Of a stretch of DNA of 64,000 nucleotides, positions 26,494-35,185 are shown piece after piece (position 1 is the stretch's first letter; the number at the start of each line of letters is the position of its first letter). The notes under the pieces are model-generated. The model was not told the origin of the DNA. It did no database searches and worked only from the letters and a program-made list of their open reading frames with translations. Position numbers and translations under genes: made by a program. Source of the DNA: Parvibaculum sp045863935 (GTDB lineage Bacteria; Pseudomonadota; Alphaproteobacteria; Parvibaculales; Parvibaculaceae); NCBI RefSeq assembly GCF_045863935.1, contig NZ_BTVP01000010.1, positions 1 through 64,000 on the forward strand, in the 5' to 3' direction.

Positions 26494-26506
26494 TGAAATA
26501 TTTTCA
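26494..26506. promoter_or_regulatory. Candidate TetR operator
   Basis: TGAAA and TTTCA form perfect 5-bp arms around TAT in the divergent gap 26400-26540, 35 bases before the tetR start and about 95 bases before the beta-helix start. Its A/T content contrasts with the surrounding DNA. The assignment to the neighbouring TetR protein is inferred from position. Confidence 0.45.
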
Positions 26507-26540
26507 CTTTCTACGAAGCGCCATACCGGACCGGGGATCG

Positions 26541-27227
26541 ATGCAACAAGGCGAACACACCGCAGAAAACACGGCGGCGGCAGCCGCGGGGGGCAGCCAG
26601 AAGGTTCCCCGCCAGCGACGGGCGGTGGAAACGCGCATGGCGCTGCTCCAGGCCGTCGAGGACATCGTCGCGGCAGAAGGCGTGGAGGCGGTCACGACAA
26701 CCAGCGTCGCCGAACGCGCGGGCGTCTCCGTCGGCAGCCTCTATCGCTACTTCAAGGATCGCAATGCGCTGCTCCTTGCCGCCTATGACGCAACAGTTGT
26801 CCGCATCGCGGCCGCGAGTGCGAGAAAGCTGGCGAGCCTCGACGAGGACACGCCGGTCGAGGAAGCAGCCCGCCACCTGCTGGAGGTCTATCTCAAGATC
26901 GCCGAAGCGATCCCGGCCCATGCGGGCCTGTTGAAGGTCATGCGCTCGATCCGCCCCATGGGCGATGAGCAGGATGCCGCCAATGTCACCATCGCCAGCA
27001 ACCTCATCGCGCCCTTCCTGAAAAAATTCTCCCCCGCCGCGCAATCCGATCCGGCACGGCTTCATTTCATGAACGTGCTGATCGCCAACCTGGTCGACCT
27101 CTACCTCGTCATGCCGGGCACGCGCCCGGAGCGCGCCGCCATGCGCGCGGAGATCGAGGCGCATATGTTGCTGGCACTCGAGCGAGCCATCCGGCCGCAT
27201 CGCCGGATGGACCTCGAACGAGATTGA
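26541..27227 (+). CDS. TetR/AcrR family transcriptional regulator
   Basis: A 228-residue regulator. The N-terminal helix-turn-helix is TRMALLQAVEDIVAAEGVEA then TTTSVAERAGVSVGSLYRYF, followed by FKDRNALL, the standard TetR DNA-binding region at about residues 31-80. The C-terminal ligand-binding domain is helical and gives no ligand clue. The ATG at 26541 is preferred; another in-frame ATG at 26493 sits on the candidate operator. It is divergent from the beta-helix/diheme cytochrome operon, which it most likely represses. Convergent with the ECF sigma gene (34-base gap). Confidence 0.88.
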   Translation: MQQGEHTAENTAAAAAGGSQKVPRQRRAVETRMALLQAVEDIVAAEGVEAVTTTSVAERAGVSVGSLYRYFKDRNALLLAAYDATVVRIAAASARKLASLDEDTPVEEAARHLLEVYLKIAEAIPAHAGLLKVMRSIRPMGDEQDAANVTIASNLIAPFLKKFSPAAQSDPARLHFMNVLIANLVDLYLVMPGTRPERAAMRAEIEAHMLLALERAIRPHRRMDLERD

Positions 27228-27261
27228 TATCCCGACGACGACCGGGAAAGAAACTCGCCCT

Positions 27262-27768
27262 CTATCGCGAATTCCGGCCCGGCTGTCCGTCGCTGAGATC
27301 GGAAAGGATATGCTTCAGCGACTGACGCGCGCGATTGAGCCTCGACATGACCGTGCCGACGGGGACGCCGAGCGTCTCCGCCGCCTCGGCGTAGGAGAGA
27401 CCTTCCAGTCCGACCAGCAGGAGAACCTCGCGCTGTTCGCTCGAGAGCAGAACCAGAGCGCGGGCGACATCCTTGAACTCGATAAAGCCGTGCTGGGAGG
27501 CTGGATAGGAAAGCTGCCCGACATAATCGTCGATCGGAATCTCCCTGTCGCGCGCCTTCTTCGCCAGATGATCCGCGCGCACATTGTGAAGAATCCGGAA
27601 CAGGTAAGCCCGCCAGTTATAGGCCCGGTCGCGATCCGAATAAGTGAGGGCGCGCCTCAAGCTCTCCTGTACGAGATCGTCCGCGTCGGCCGGGTTGGCG
27701 ACCAGGACCCTCGCATAGAGCGTGAGGCTCCTGATGTGGTCGTCCAGGCCGTCCGCGAGATCGGTCAT
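27262..27768 (-). CDS. ECF-type RNA polymerase sigma factor
   Basis: A 168-residue sigma-70 family protein with region 2 (YARVLVANPADADDLVQESL and YNWRAYLFRILHNVRADHL) and region 4 (LVLLSSEQREVLLLVGLEGL, then AAETLGVPVGTVMSRLNRAR). The length is typical of extracytoplasmic-function sigma factors, with no sigma-1.1 or region 3. The ATG at 27768 follows GGAGGGT. No anti-sigma gene, sensor kinase or PhyR-like protein lies next to it, so how it is controlled is not visible. Targets could include the adjacent export genes at 28227 onward, but no promoter match was established. Confidence 0.88.
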   Translation of the reverse strand: MTDLADGLDDHIRSLTLYARVLVANPADADDLVQESLRRALTYSDRDRAYNWRAYLFRILHNVRADHLAKKARDREIPIDDYVGQLSYPASQHGFIEFKDVARALVLLSSEQREVLLLVGLEGLSYAEAAETLGVPVGTVMSRLNRARQSLKHILSDLSDGQPGRNSR

Positions 27769-28226
27769 TACGCTACCCTCCGCCACGCAGTCGGCGTCCA
27801 GCACTGCGGTTCGTGACGAGGCAACATTTTCATCGACCTATGACCGCCGATAGGCGGATATGTGGCGAATATGAGGCCAGCACGTGCACCGGTTCGCGGG
27901 AAAGCGTTTTGTCCCTGTGCCACAAGCGTTTCTCGCGCTTTCCCGCCGTCGCGTTGTTGCAACACTGAAATATTTTTTGAGCGGCGCGGGGGTCACTTCT
28001 TCCTCTCACGGCGCTTCGGCTTCGCGAACGAAACCTGCATTTTCCTACTGGCGAAACGGTTCGTCCCTCCGGTCACTCTCCGATCACACAGACAAGCGCG
28101 GCGCGAGCGCGGCGCGCGCCAAGACCCCGCATTGGTCACGGGCCTCTGCGTCCCGCCCCCTCCATAGTTTCCGTCTCCGGATGCGAGGCTCGATCGCATC
28201 CCGTTACTTCCGTGGAGTGGAAAGTC
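27769..28226. other. 458-base intergenic region between sigma factor and EPS locus 2
   Basis: No convincing gene. Visible are a short hairpin CCGCC-GATA-GGCGG at 27844-27857, a palindrome GCACGTGC at 27880-27887, a near-repeat AAGCGTTT at 27902 and 27924, and an A/T-rich patch TGAAATATTTT at 27966-27976 that also occurs in the candidate TetR operator. The region must contain the promoter of the export/autokinase operon and that of the sigma gene; I could not place the -35/-10 boxes reliably. Confidence 0.5.
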
Positions 28227-28865
28227 ATGGCTGCAAGACATTTCGGAGCAATCCTCGTCTGCACGCTCGCGTTTTCTCTCGCAAGCGCCGCCGTCGCGCG
28301 CGCGGAGGGGTCGCAGACGCAAAGCGCACTCGACGCCATGCCGGGCACTCAAGGCGATCCGATGAACACACCCTCCGGGCCGGACGTCTCCGGCTCCGCT
28401 CCCGACAGCGGCTACCGCCTCGGGCCGGGCGATCAGGTGCGGATCATCGTTTTCGGGCAGCCCGATCTCTCGGGCGTCTTCCGGCTGGATGGCGACGGCC
28501 TCATTTCGATGCCGCTCATCAACAACGTGGACGCGAAGGGACTGTCGGCCGAGGAACTTCAGAAGCGGATCGTCGCGAAGCTGACGCCCAATTACCTGAA
28601 GGACGCGAATGCGAGCGTCGACATTCTCTCCTACCGCCCCTTCTACATCGTCGGCGAGGTGAGCAAGCCCGGCAGCTACGCCTATGTGAACGGGATGACG
28701 GCGATCAACGCTGTCGCCCTCGCGGGCGGCTTCACCTACCGCGCCGACGAGGACGATTTCGAAATCAAGCGCACCGCCAACGGCAAGACCGGCGTTGTGG
28801 ACGCGGGGCCCGAAACGCTCATCCAGCCGGGCGATGTCATCACCGTTGACGAAAGGTGGTTTTAG
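28227..28865 (+). CDS. Polysaccharide export protein (GumB-like OPX), non-lipoprotein signal
   Basis: A 212-residue protein. The Sec signal peptide (MAARHFGAILVCTLAFSLAS) appears to be cleaved after VARA, with no lipobox Cys at that site. The Poly_export domain is YRLGPGDQVRIIVFGQPDLS and LISMPLINNVDAKGLSAEEL. A SLBB-like repeat follows (RPFYIVGEVSKPGSYAYVNG), with C-terminus DERWF. It conducts polymer through the periplasm/outer membrane. It is the first gene of EPS locus 2, with 2 bases between its stop and the autokinase start. Unlike the locus 1 protein it is not an evident lipoprotein, and no barrel partner gene is nearby. Confidence 0.88.
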   Translation: MAARHFGAILVCTLAFSLASAAVARAEGSQTQSALDAMPGTQGDPMNTPSGPDVSGSAPDSGYRLGPGDQVRIIVFGQPDLSGVFRLDGDGLISMPLINNVDAKGLSAEELQKRIVAKLTPNYLKDANASVDILSYRPFYIVGEVSKPGSYAYVNGMTAINAVALAGGFTYRADEDDFEIKRTANGKTGVVDAGPETLIQPGDVITVDERWF

Positions 28866-28867
28866 CA

Positions 28868-31093
28868 ATGCCGAATATGATAGGTCCGCCCCAGAACCCC
28901 CGGGATCCGCTGCCGGTGAGCAACGCGCATTTCGCGGCGCCGCCAGCGCAAGGAGGCAGGTCGTCCGACGATCTTTTCGCAACGTTGCGGAAGCTCGCGC
29001 GCCACTACTGGATCGTGCTGGCCGTCGCGGCGACAGCTTTCGTCGTCGCCATGATCGCCGTCCGAAGCCTGACGCCGCTCTATACCGCCACCGCCGAAAT
29101 ACTGATCGGCGCTCCGGTGAACGATGCCGGCAGCTCGCTCGCGCCGGGTGAACGGCAGAGCGTGGATAGCGAAGCGGTTCAAAGCCAGGCGCGGATCGTG
29201 ACGTCGAGAACGATCGCAAGGCGCGTCGTCGAGAAACTGGCCCTCGACCGGGATCCGGATTTCAATCCCTATCTGCGCGAGGACAAGAGCCTTCTCGACA
29301 CGATCCTCATGCGCAACTCGTCGGAGGACAAACGCCAGGCACCACGGGAAGAACAGGTCGCGCTCACGACCGAGGTGCTTCTGTCGAAAGTATCGGCCGG
29401 CCCGACCGACCGCTCGCATGTTCTCAACGTGCAGACGGAGGTTGAGGACGCGCACCTTGCCGCCCGCATTACCAATGCCTTTGCCGAGCTCTACATCGAG
29501 CAGATGCTCGTGCGCCAGACCACGATGGCGCAGCAGGCAAACACATGGCTCGGGGGGCAGCTTGACGAGCTTCGCAGGCAGGTCGACGCGAACGAACGCG
29601 CGGTCGAGGAATACCGGCGCAAGCATGGCCTCTACGAGGCGAACGCATCGACGGTGAGCGACCAGCAGCTCGCCGAACTCAACACGCAGCTCGTTCTTGC
29701 CGAAAGCGAGAAGGCGCAGGCGGAAGCCCGCCTCTCGCAGGCCCAGGAAGTCCTGAATTCGGGAGGCGAGCTCGATAGCATTCCCGAGGTCGTGAACTCA
29801 CCACTGATACAGGCTCTTGAAGAAAAGCAGGCCGAAATCGCCCGTCAGGCTGCGGAACTTTCCTCGGTCTACGGACCGATGCATCCGCGCATCACGAATA
29901 TTGAGGCGCAGCAGGAAGACACAAAGCGCAAGATCGATGCCGAGGTGAGAAAGATCGTCAGCAGCGTCCGCAATTCCGCACTTACCGCGCAAGCACGCTA
30001 CAACGCGATCAACGCGCGCCTCGACGCCGCAAAATCCGAAGTCAGCGAATCGAATGTCGATTCCGTCGAGCTTCGCCAGCTCCAGCGCGAGGCGGACGCG
30101 AGCCGCACGCTCTTCGAGAACTTTCTGGAGCGCTACAAGAGGAATTCCGCCCAGGAGCAGTTCAAGCAGGCTTCGGCATGGATCATCTCTCCGGCCGCGG
30201 CGCCCGTTCGCCCGAGCTTCCCACCCAAGACCCCCATTCTCGCGGGCACGACGCTCATGGGGATTCTGCTCGGCACGCTTCTCGTTCTCTTCATGGAATC
30301 CCTCGACCGCACGTTCCGGACGAGCGACGACGTGGTGAAGGCAACGGGCCTGCCGAACCTCGCCCTTGTGCCGACCTTCCGGAAATCCGAACTCGCCGGC
30401 AACCGGGCCTACGACCCGGCATCTCCGTTCAGCGAGTCAATCTACAAGCTCCATACGCGGATCATGTTTTCGCAGCCGGGCGATCCCCCCAAGGTGACGA
30501 TGTTCACCTCCGCCGTTCCCGACGAAGGGAAATCGCGCATATCGGTGTCGCTCGCGCGCCAGCTCGCCTATGCCGGCCGCCGCGTCATCATTGTCGATGG
30601 AGACCTGCGCCGCCCCTCGGTGCACAAGCTCCTCGGCACGAAGAACGGCCCCGGCCTGATCGATCTTCTGAACGGCACTTCCACGCCGGACGAAGCGGTC
30701 TACCGCGACGAAGCTTCCGGCGTTCACGCTATCTTCGCGGGGCGTTCTCCAAATGGCGAGAACATGCTGCCCGACGTTCAGCGCCTGCGCATGTTGCTCG
30801 CGTCTCTCTCGAAGCACTACGACACGGTGATCCTCGACGCACCGCCCGTCCTTGTCGGCGCGGAGGTCATTCACTACGCGCAGATGACCGACGCGACGGT
30901 CTTCGTCGTGCGGTGGGGCAAGACCCCGAAGAACGTCGTCCTCGACGGGCTTCACCAGTTTGCTGGAACGCAGGCCCGGATCGCCGGCGTCGCCCTCGCG
31001 CAGGTCAACCCGCGGCTCTACAAGCGCTATGCGGAGGTCGGCCTTCACTATCGATATCCAGCGAGACAGAAGACGGCGGCGAGGTTGCAGTAG
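28868..31093 (+). CDS. Polysaccharide co-polymerase with tyrosine autokinase domain (Wzc-like), second copy
   Basis: A 741-residue paralogue of the locus 1 autokinase. Membrane helix 1 lies near residues 50-70. A periplasmic coiled-coil contains YRRKHGLYEANASTVSDQQL, helix 2 lies near residue 465, then a kinase with Walker A FTSAVPDEGKSRISVSLARQ, Walker A' VIIVDGDLRRPSVHKLLG and Walker B YDTVILDAPPVLV. The tail carries only four spaced Tyr (RLYKRYAEVGLHYRYPAR). The ATG at 28868 is chosen with GAAAGG upstream; an in-frame GTG at 28856 overlaps the previous gene. It regulates length and export of the locus 2 polymer. The WcaI-like gene starts immediately after its stop. Confidence 0.92.
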   Translation: MPNMIGPPQNPRDPLPVSNAHFAAPPAQGGRSSDDLFATLRKLARHYWIVLAVAATAFVVAMIAVRSLTPLYTATAEILIGAPVNDAGSSLAPGERQSVDSEAVQSQARIVTSRTIARRVVEKLALDRDPDFNPYLREDKSLLDTILMRNSSEDKRQAPREEQVALTTEVLLSKVSAGPTDRSHVLNVQTEVEDAHLAARITNAFAELYIEQMLVRQTTMAQQANTWLGGQLDELRRQVDANERAVEEYRRKHGLYEANASTVSDQQLAELNTQLVLAESEKAQAEARLSQAQEVLNSGGELDSIPEVVNSPLIQALEEKQAEIARQAAELSSVYGPMHPRITNIEAQQEDTKRKIDAEVRKIVSSVRNSALTAQARYNAINARLDAAKSEVSESNVDSVELRQLQREADASRTLFENFLERYKRNSAQEQFKQASAWIISPAAAPVRPSFPPKTPILAGTTLMGILLGTLLVLFMESLDRTFRTSDDVVKATGLPNLALVPTFRKSELAGNRAYDPASPFSESIYKLHTRIMFSQPGDPPKVTMFTSAVPDEGKSRISVSLARQLAYAGRRVIIVDGDLRRPSVHKLLGTKNGPGLIDLLNGTSTPDEAVYRDEASGVHAIFAGRSPNGENMLPDVQRLRMLLASLSKHYDTVILDAPPVLVGAEVIHYAQMTDATVFVVRWGKTPKNVVLDGLHQFAGTQARIAGVALAQVNPRLYKRYAEVGLHYRYPARQKTAARLQ

Positions 31094-32332
31094 ATGAGCA
31101 GCGTTCCGCTTCCCACCCCCGCCCTCTTCGTGACGCAGTACTACCGGCCGGAGCTCATCGGCTCGGCGCCGTTCTGCGGCGATATGGCCGAATGGCTGCG
31201 GCTGAACGACATTGCCGTGGAAGTGCTGACATCGAGACCGCACTACCCCGCGAACGAGGTCTTCGAAGAATACAGATCGGGCGAGAAGGACTGGGAGATC
31301 CTGAACGAAGTCGCTGTGCGGCGCCTGCCCACACGCGTGCCGAAGGGCGGCGGCGCGCTTCAGAGGGCCGCCTCCGCCGGCTATTTCCTCGTGCAAGGCC
31401 TTTCACTGCTTGCGCGCGGCGGCGTGGCAAGGCAGGAACTCGTCATCTCGCTTTCGCCCTCGATCTTTTCGGTCGTGCTTGCCATCTGCGCCTGCGCGCG
31501 CGATGGACGCCACATCGTTCTGGTTCACGACATCGAATCCGGGCTCGCCGGGGGTCTCGGCATCGCAGGCGGAAACGTCTTCATCAAGACCTTGCGCCGG
31601 ATTGAGAGGACGGCGCTGAACCGCGCCGATCTCATCATCGTCCTGTCGGAGGAAATGAAACGGCAACTGGAGGCGCTCGATGTGAAGCGCCCGATCCGGA
31701 CACTTCCTATCTGGATCGACACGAAAGCCATCCATCCGCTGCCGGCCCCCGCGAACCGCCCGCTGACACTGCTCTACAGCGGTAATTTCGGGCGCAAGCA
31801 ATCGCTGCACCAGGTGCTGGGGCTCGCGGGCATTCTGAAGGAATCGGACCCGGACATCCGGATCGTCCTGCGGGGTGGCGGCAGAGAGGCCGATGCGCTC
31901 GCCGAATGCGCGCGGGAAAAGAATCTCGACAATGTGGCGTTCCAGCCGCTCGCGCCGCCCGAGCGGTTGAACGAGGCGCTGAGCGAAGGCGACATACATC
32001 TCGTGCCGCAAAATCCCGACGGGGCCGACTTCGCGGTTCCCTCCAAGATCTACGCGATCATGGCGGCAGGCAGGCCCTTCATCGCGACCGCCCGCGAGGG
32101 CAGCCAGATATGGCGCCTCCACGAAACGACGAATGCCTTTCTCTGCGTGCCGCCGGACGACCCGCACGCCTTCGCAAACGCCGTCAGACGCCTCGCGGCG
32201 GACCCGGCGCGGCGCAACCGGCTCGGCCAATGCGGGCGCGCCTATGTGGAAGCCCATCACACGAAGGCGAACGTACTTCGCGAATTCACGAACGCCGTCA
32301 CGCAATGCGACGGCAACCGCAAGGGAACATGA
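31094..32332 (+). CDS. Glycosyltransferase family 4, WcaI-like
   Basis: A 412-residue GT-B enzyme with the WcaI-type opening FVTQYYRPELIGSAPFCGDM and TSRPHYPANEVF. The C-domain holds LLYSGNFGRKQSLHQVLGLA, VLRGGGREADAL and a donor site FAVPSKIYAIMAAGRPFIAT. WcaI of colanic acid synthesis is annotated as a fucosyl- or glycosyltransferase of the repeat unit. The ATG abuts the autokinase stop with no gap and the following glycosyltransferase starts 1 base after its own stop, so these genes are one tight operon. The GDP-fucose genes at the far end of the locus fit a fucosyl donor, though this is context. Confidence 0.85.
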   Translation: MSSVPLPTPALFVTQYYRPELIGSAPFCGDMAEWLRLNDIAVEVLTSRPHYPANEVFEEYRSGEKDWEILNEVAVRRLPTRVPKGGGALQRAASAGYFLVQGLSLLARGGVARQELVISLSPSIFSVVLAICACARDGRHIVLVHDIESGLAGGLGIAGGNVFIKTLRRIERTALNRADLIIVLSEEMKRQLEALDVKRPIRTLPIWIDTKAIHPLPAPANRPLTLLYSGNFGRKQSLHQVLGLAGILKESDPDIRIVLRGGGREADALAECAREKNLDNVAFQPLAPPERLNEALSEGDIHLVPQNPDGADFAVPSKIYAIMAAGRPFIATAREGSQIWRLHETTNAFLCVPPDDPHAFANAVRRLAADPARRNRLGQCGRAYVEAHHTKANVLREFTNAVTQCDGNRKGT

Positions 32333-32333
32333 C

Positions 32334-33620
32334 ATGCCGCCAGAGCTGCTGATTCTGGAGCCGGATGCGCGAGGCCATGCCTTCGAGTGGCTGCAGCACA
32401 TCGTCGAATATTCGGCGACGGACCGGCATCCCGCCAGGCTCGCCCTTGCCGTTCCCGCGCCGCTTGCTGAAAAGCTTTCGGCCTGGATGAAGACACGCAA
32501 TCTGCACAACGCGGAACTGCACCCGCTTTCTCCGCGGGAGAGCGAGCTGTGCATGCACCGGCGTCTTGCCGTCAGCGGGCTTGCGCGCTGGTGGACGATG
32601 CGCCGGCATCTCGCCGAAAGCGGCGCGCCGCAAGGCCTGTTCCTCGGGATGGATCACCTGTCGCTGCCCCTCGCCCTCGGGCTCGGCTTCGGCGGCCGCA
32701 AGGTTTCGGGCATCCTGTTTCGCCCTTCGGTTCACTACCAGGCGGACAATCCGGGCCGCCTCAGCCTTCGCGAGCGCCTGCGGGATTTGCGGAAGGACCT
32801 TCTCTACCGCCTCATGTTCCGCAACCGGGCCGTGAAGGCCGTGTTCTCGCTCGATCCTTATTTTCCTTCCTACAGCATCCGGCGCTATGTCAGCGGCGAC
32901 AAGACGAAGCCGCTTTCCGATCCGGCACACCCGCGCGACGAGGGCTCCGCCGCCGCGTCGTCTCCGTCTCCCTTTCCGGCCGGCAGGACGTCCTTTCTCC
33001 TCTTCGGCGTGCTCACCGAGAGAAAGGGCGTGCTCGTGCTTCTCGAAGCGCTACGGGCGCTCGACGAAAACGCCTCTCGCCGCACTGCGATCCTCATCGC
33101 CGGCGAGATCGCTCCCGAGATCAGAACCGCCGTCAAAGAACTTCAGGATGAAGTGCAGCGGAACAATCCCGAGCTCTGGCTCGAAGTCGAGGACCGGCAT
33201 CTTTCGACGGAGGAGATATCGGCATTCACGCGGCATTGCGATGTGGTGCTCGCGCCCTATCAGCGCTTCGTCGGCTCGAGCGGCATTCTGCTCTGGGCGG
33301 CCGGTGCGGGAAAACCGGTCCTCACGCAGGGCTATGGTCTTCTCGGAAAGCTCGCGCATGACTACCGCCTCGGCACCACCTGCGAGACGACGTCCCCCTC
33401 GGAACTTGCCTTCGCCATCGAGGCGGCCGTGTCGGCGGGCCCGGAAACGCTTTGCGATCCCTGCGGGATTGCCCGCTTTCTGACGGGACGCACGCCGCGG
33501 ACGTTCTCGTCGCAACTCTTCAACGGCATGTTCCATGGCCCCGCGCCGGTGCCAAAGCCCGAAAGGGTCACACAGGGCGATGCGTCAGCCATGAACTGGT
33601 CACGCTCGCGCGCGCCATGA
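32334..33620 (+). CDS. Glycosyltransferase (GT4-like)
   Basis: A 428-residue protein with weaker GT-B similarity. The C-terminal half shows FLLFGVLTERKGVLVLLEAL near residue 220, ILIAGEIAPEIRTAVKEL and DVVLAPYQRFVGSSGILLWA, matching the donor-binding half of GT4 enzymes. The N-terminal half is less conserved (MPPELLILEPDARGHAFEWL). The ATG at 32334 is 1 base past the preceding stop; the frame is open further upstream only inside that gene. Cytoplasmic, expected to extend the repeat unit; sugar unknown. Confidence 0.75.
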   Translation: MPPELLILEPDARGHAFEWLQHIVEYSATDRHPARLALAVPAPLAEKLSAWMKTRNLHNAELHPLSPRESELCMHRRLAVSGLARWWTMRRHLAESGAPQGLFLGMDHLSLPLALGLGFGGRKVSGILFRPSVHYQADNPGRLSLRERLRDLRKDLLYRLMFRNRAVKAVFSLDPYFPSYSIRRYVSGDKTKPLSDPAHPRDEGSAAASSPSPFPAGRTSFLLFGVLTERKGVLVLLEALRALDENASRRTAILIAGEIAPEIRTAVKELQDEVQRNNPELWLEVEDRHLSTEEISAFTRHCDVVLAPYQRFVGSSGILLWAAGAGKPVLTQGYGLLGKLAHDYRLGTTCETTSPSELAFAIEAAVSAGPETLCDPCGIARFLTGRTPRTFSSQLFNGMFHGPAPVPKPERVTQGDASAMNWSRSRAP

Positions 33621-33673
33621 TCACACCATTTGCGCCGCCGCGATGCCAAACAGGATCGAGTGGTCCATGAATA

Positions 33674-33686
33674 GTGAGAGTCTCAC
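33674..33686. promoter_or_regulatory. Palindrome overlapping the ribosome-binding site of the priming transferase
   Basis: GTGAGA-G-TCTCAC is a perfect 13-base palindrome ending directly before the ATG at 33687 and containing the only purine-rich Shine-Dalgarno candidate (GTGAGAG). As DNA it could bind a dimeric regulator. As RNA the 1-base centre is too tight for a full hairpin, though a shorter stem with a larger loop is possible. Confidence 0.4.
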
Positions 33687-35150
33687 ATGAGAGGATCGGT
33701 ATCGTCGATCAAGGCAAGCGCCGCGAACGCGCGCGGCGCCCCGAAGCAAATATCCGAGCCCGTGGTGTGCGGGGCGGTCGCGGCTGTCGAGATGGCCGCC
33801 ATCGTAACGGCGAGTGCGCTTGCCTATTCCCTCTGGCTCGTGCGGGCAGCTGACATCTTCTGGCCGAACTACGTTCTCGTTACCCTCTTCGGCGCCCTCG
33901 TTGCGGTGAACCTCTTTCACGCATTCCGGGCTTACAGTTTCGATGTTCTGACGAATGCCACCGAAAGCCTGAAGCGGATGACGGTTGCCTGGTCGAGCGT
34001 CGGCGTCACGCTCGTGGCTGTCAGCTTCTTCACCAAATCCTCCGAAGACTATTCACGCACCTGGTCTGCACTGTGGTTCTTGTCCGGGTGGATGTCGCTG
34101 GCTGTTATCCGGATTACGGTATATCTGCGCAGCCTCGCCTGGGTGAATGAAGGCAGGCTGACACGCGACGTCGCCATCCTCGGCGATACGCAGGTCGGCG
34201 CGCGCCTCGTCTCCTATCTGAGAGCGCGAGGCGCCGACGGCGTTCGCGTCGTCGGCGTGTTCCGCGACGGCGAGACAGGACGTTCCGGAAAACATGATAC
34301 GGAGGGCGGCACTTTCGGCATCGATCGTCTGGTCGAGCTCGTACGCCGCCAGGCCGTCGACACCGTCGTGATCGCGCTTCCGCCGGAAGACGAGACACGC
34401 ATACTGAAAGCCGTGCAGAGGCTGAAGTCGCTTCCGGTGGACATTCGTCTTTGCCCCGGCCCGATCAGCTTTCATCTGGAGCGAGCCGCGGTAAGTCATC
34501 TCGCGCACCTGCCGCTCCTGAACGTCCTCGACAGGCCGCTCGCGGGCTGGCAATCCGTCATCAAACAGATCGAGGACAGGGTGCTCGCCGCGCTCATTCT
34601 GCTGCTGATCAGCCCGGTCCTTGCCGCCATCGCCCTTCTCATCAAGATCGACAGTCCGGGACCCGTGCTCTTCCGGCAGCAGCGTTACGGCTTCAACAAT
34701 CATCTCATCGAGGTGCTGAAATTCCGCACCATGCGCCACGACATGCGCGACGAGACGGCCGAGGTTCTGACAAGGCGCAACGACCCCCGCGTCACCAGGA
34801 TCGGCGCCATCCTGCGGAAGTACAGCCTCGACGAACTTCCCCAGTTCTTCAATGTGCTCAGGGGCGAAATGTCGATCGTCGGGCCGCGCCCCCACGCGAT
34901 CTCCGCGAAGGCGGCGGGAACGCTCTACGACGATGCCGTGAGGGACTATGCGGCGCGGCACCGCGTCAAGCCCGGGATCACGGGCTGGGCCCAGGTCAAC
35001 GGCTGGCGCGGCGAAACGGAAACGCTCGACCAGATCCGCCAGCGCGTCGCGCACGACCTTGTTTACATCGAGAACTGGTCGCTCGGCCTCGACCTCAAGA
35101 TCATCCTCATGACCCTCGTCGGAGGATTCACCGGCAAGAACGCCTTCTAG
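33687..35150 (+). CDS. Undecaprenyl-phosphate sugar-1-phosphate transferase (WcaJ-like, priming enzyme)
   Basis: A 487-residue polyisoprenyl-phosphate hexose-1-phosphate transferase. The N-terminal half has four or five membrane helices and a CoA-binding-like domain (VAILGDTQVGARLVSYLRAR near residue 165). The C-terminal catalytic domain has ISPVLAAIALLIKIDSPGPV, FRQQRYGFNNHLIEVLKFRT, LDELPQFFNVLRGEMSIVGP (with RPHA next) and KPGITGWAQVNGWRGET. It transfers a sugar phosphate, usually glucose or galactose-1-phosphate, to undecaprenyl phosphate and so starts the repeat unit. It is the only priming transferase in the window, so it may serve both loci or locus 1 may be primed from elsewhere. Confidence 0.92.
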   Translation: MRGSVSSIKASAANARGAPKQISEPVVCGAVAAVEMAAIVTASALAYSLWLVRAADIFWPNYVLVTLFGALVAVNLFHAFRAYSFDVLTNATESLKRMTVAWSSVGVTLVAVSFFTKSSEDYSRTWSALWFLSGWMSLAVIRITVYLRSLAWVNEGRLTRDVAILGDTQVGARLVSYLRARGADGVRVVGVFRDGETGRSGKHDTEGGTFGIDRLVELVRRQAVDTVVIALPPEDETRILKAVQRLKSLPVDIRLCPGPISFHLERAAVSHLAHLPLLNVLDRPLAGWQSVIKQIEDRVLAALILLLISPVLAAIALLIKIDSPGPVLFRQQRYGFNNHLIEVLKFRTMRHDMRDETAEVLTRRNDPRVTRIGAILRKYSLDELPQFFNVLRGEMSIVGPRPHAISAKAAGTLYDDAVRDYAARHRVKPGITGWAQVNGWRGETETLDQIRQRVAHDLVYIENWSLGLDLKIILMTLVGGFTGKNAF

Positions 35151-35185
35151 CGGGTAGCGCGTTCACAGGAGCGGAGGGAACCTCA

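Noticed and set aside
34451..35185. Extension of the 35186-36400 glycosyltransferase into the priming transferase gene
   Set aside because: The extension is an out-of-frame reading of WcaJ-like coding DNA; the enzyme starts at the ATG at 35186 with a strong Shine-Dalgarno.
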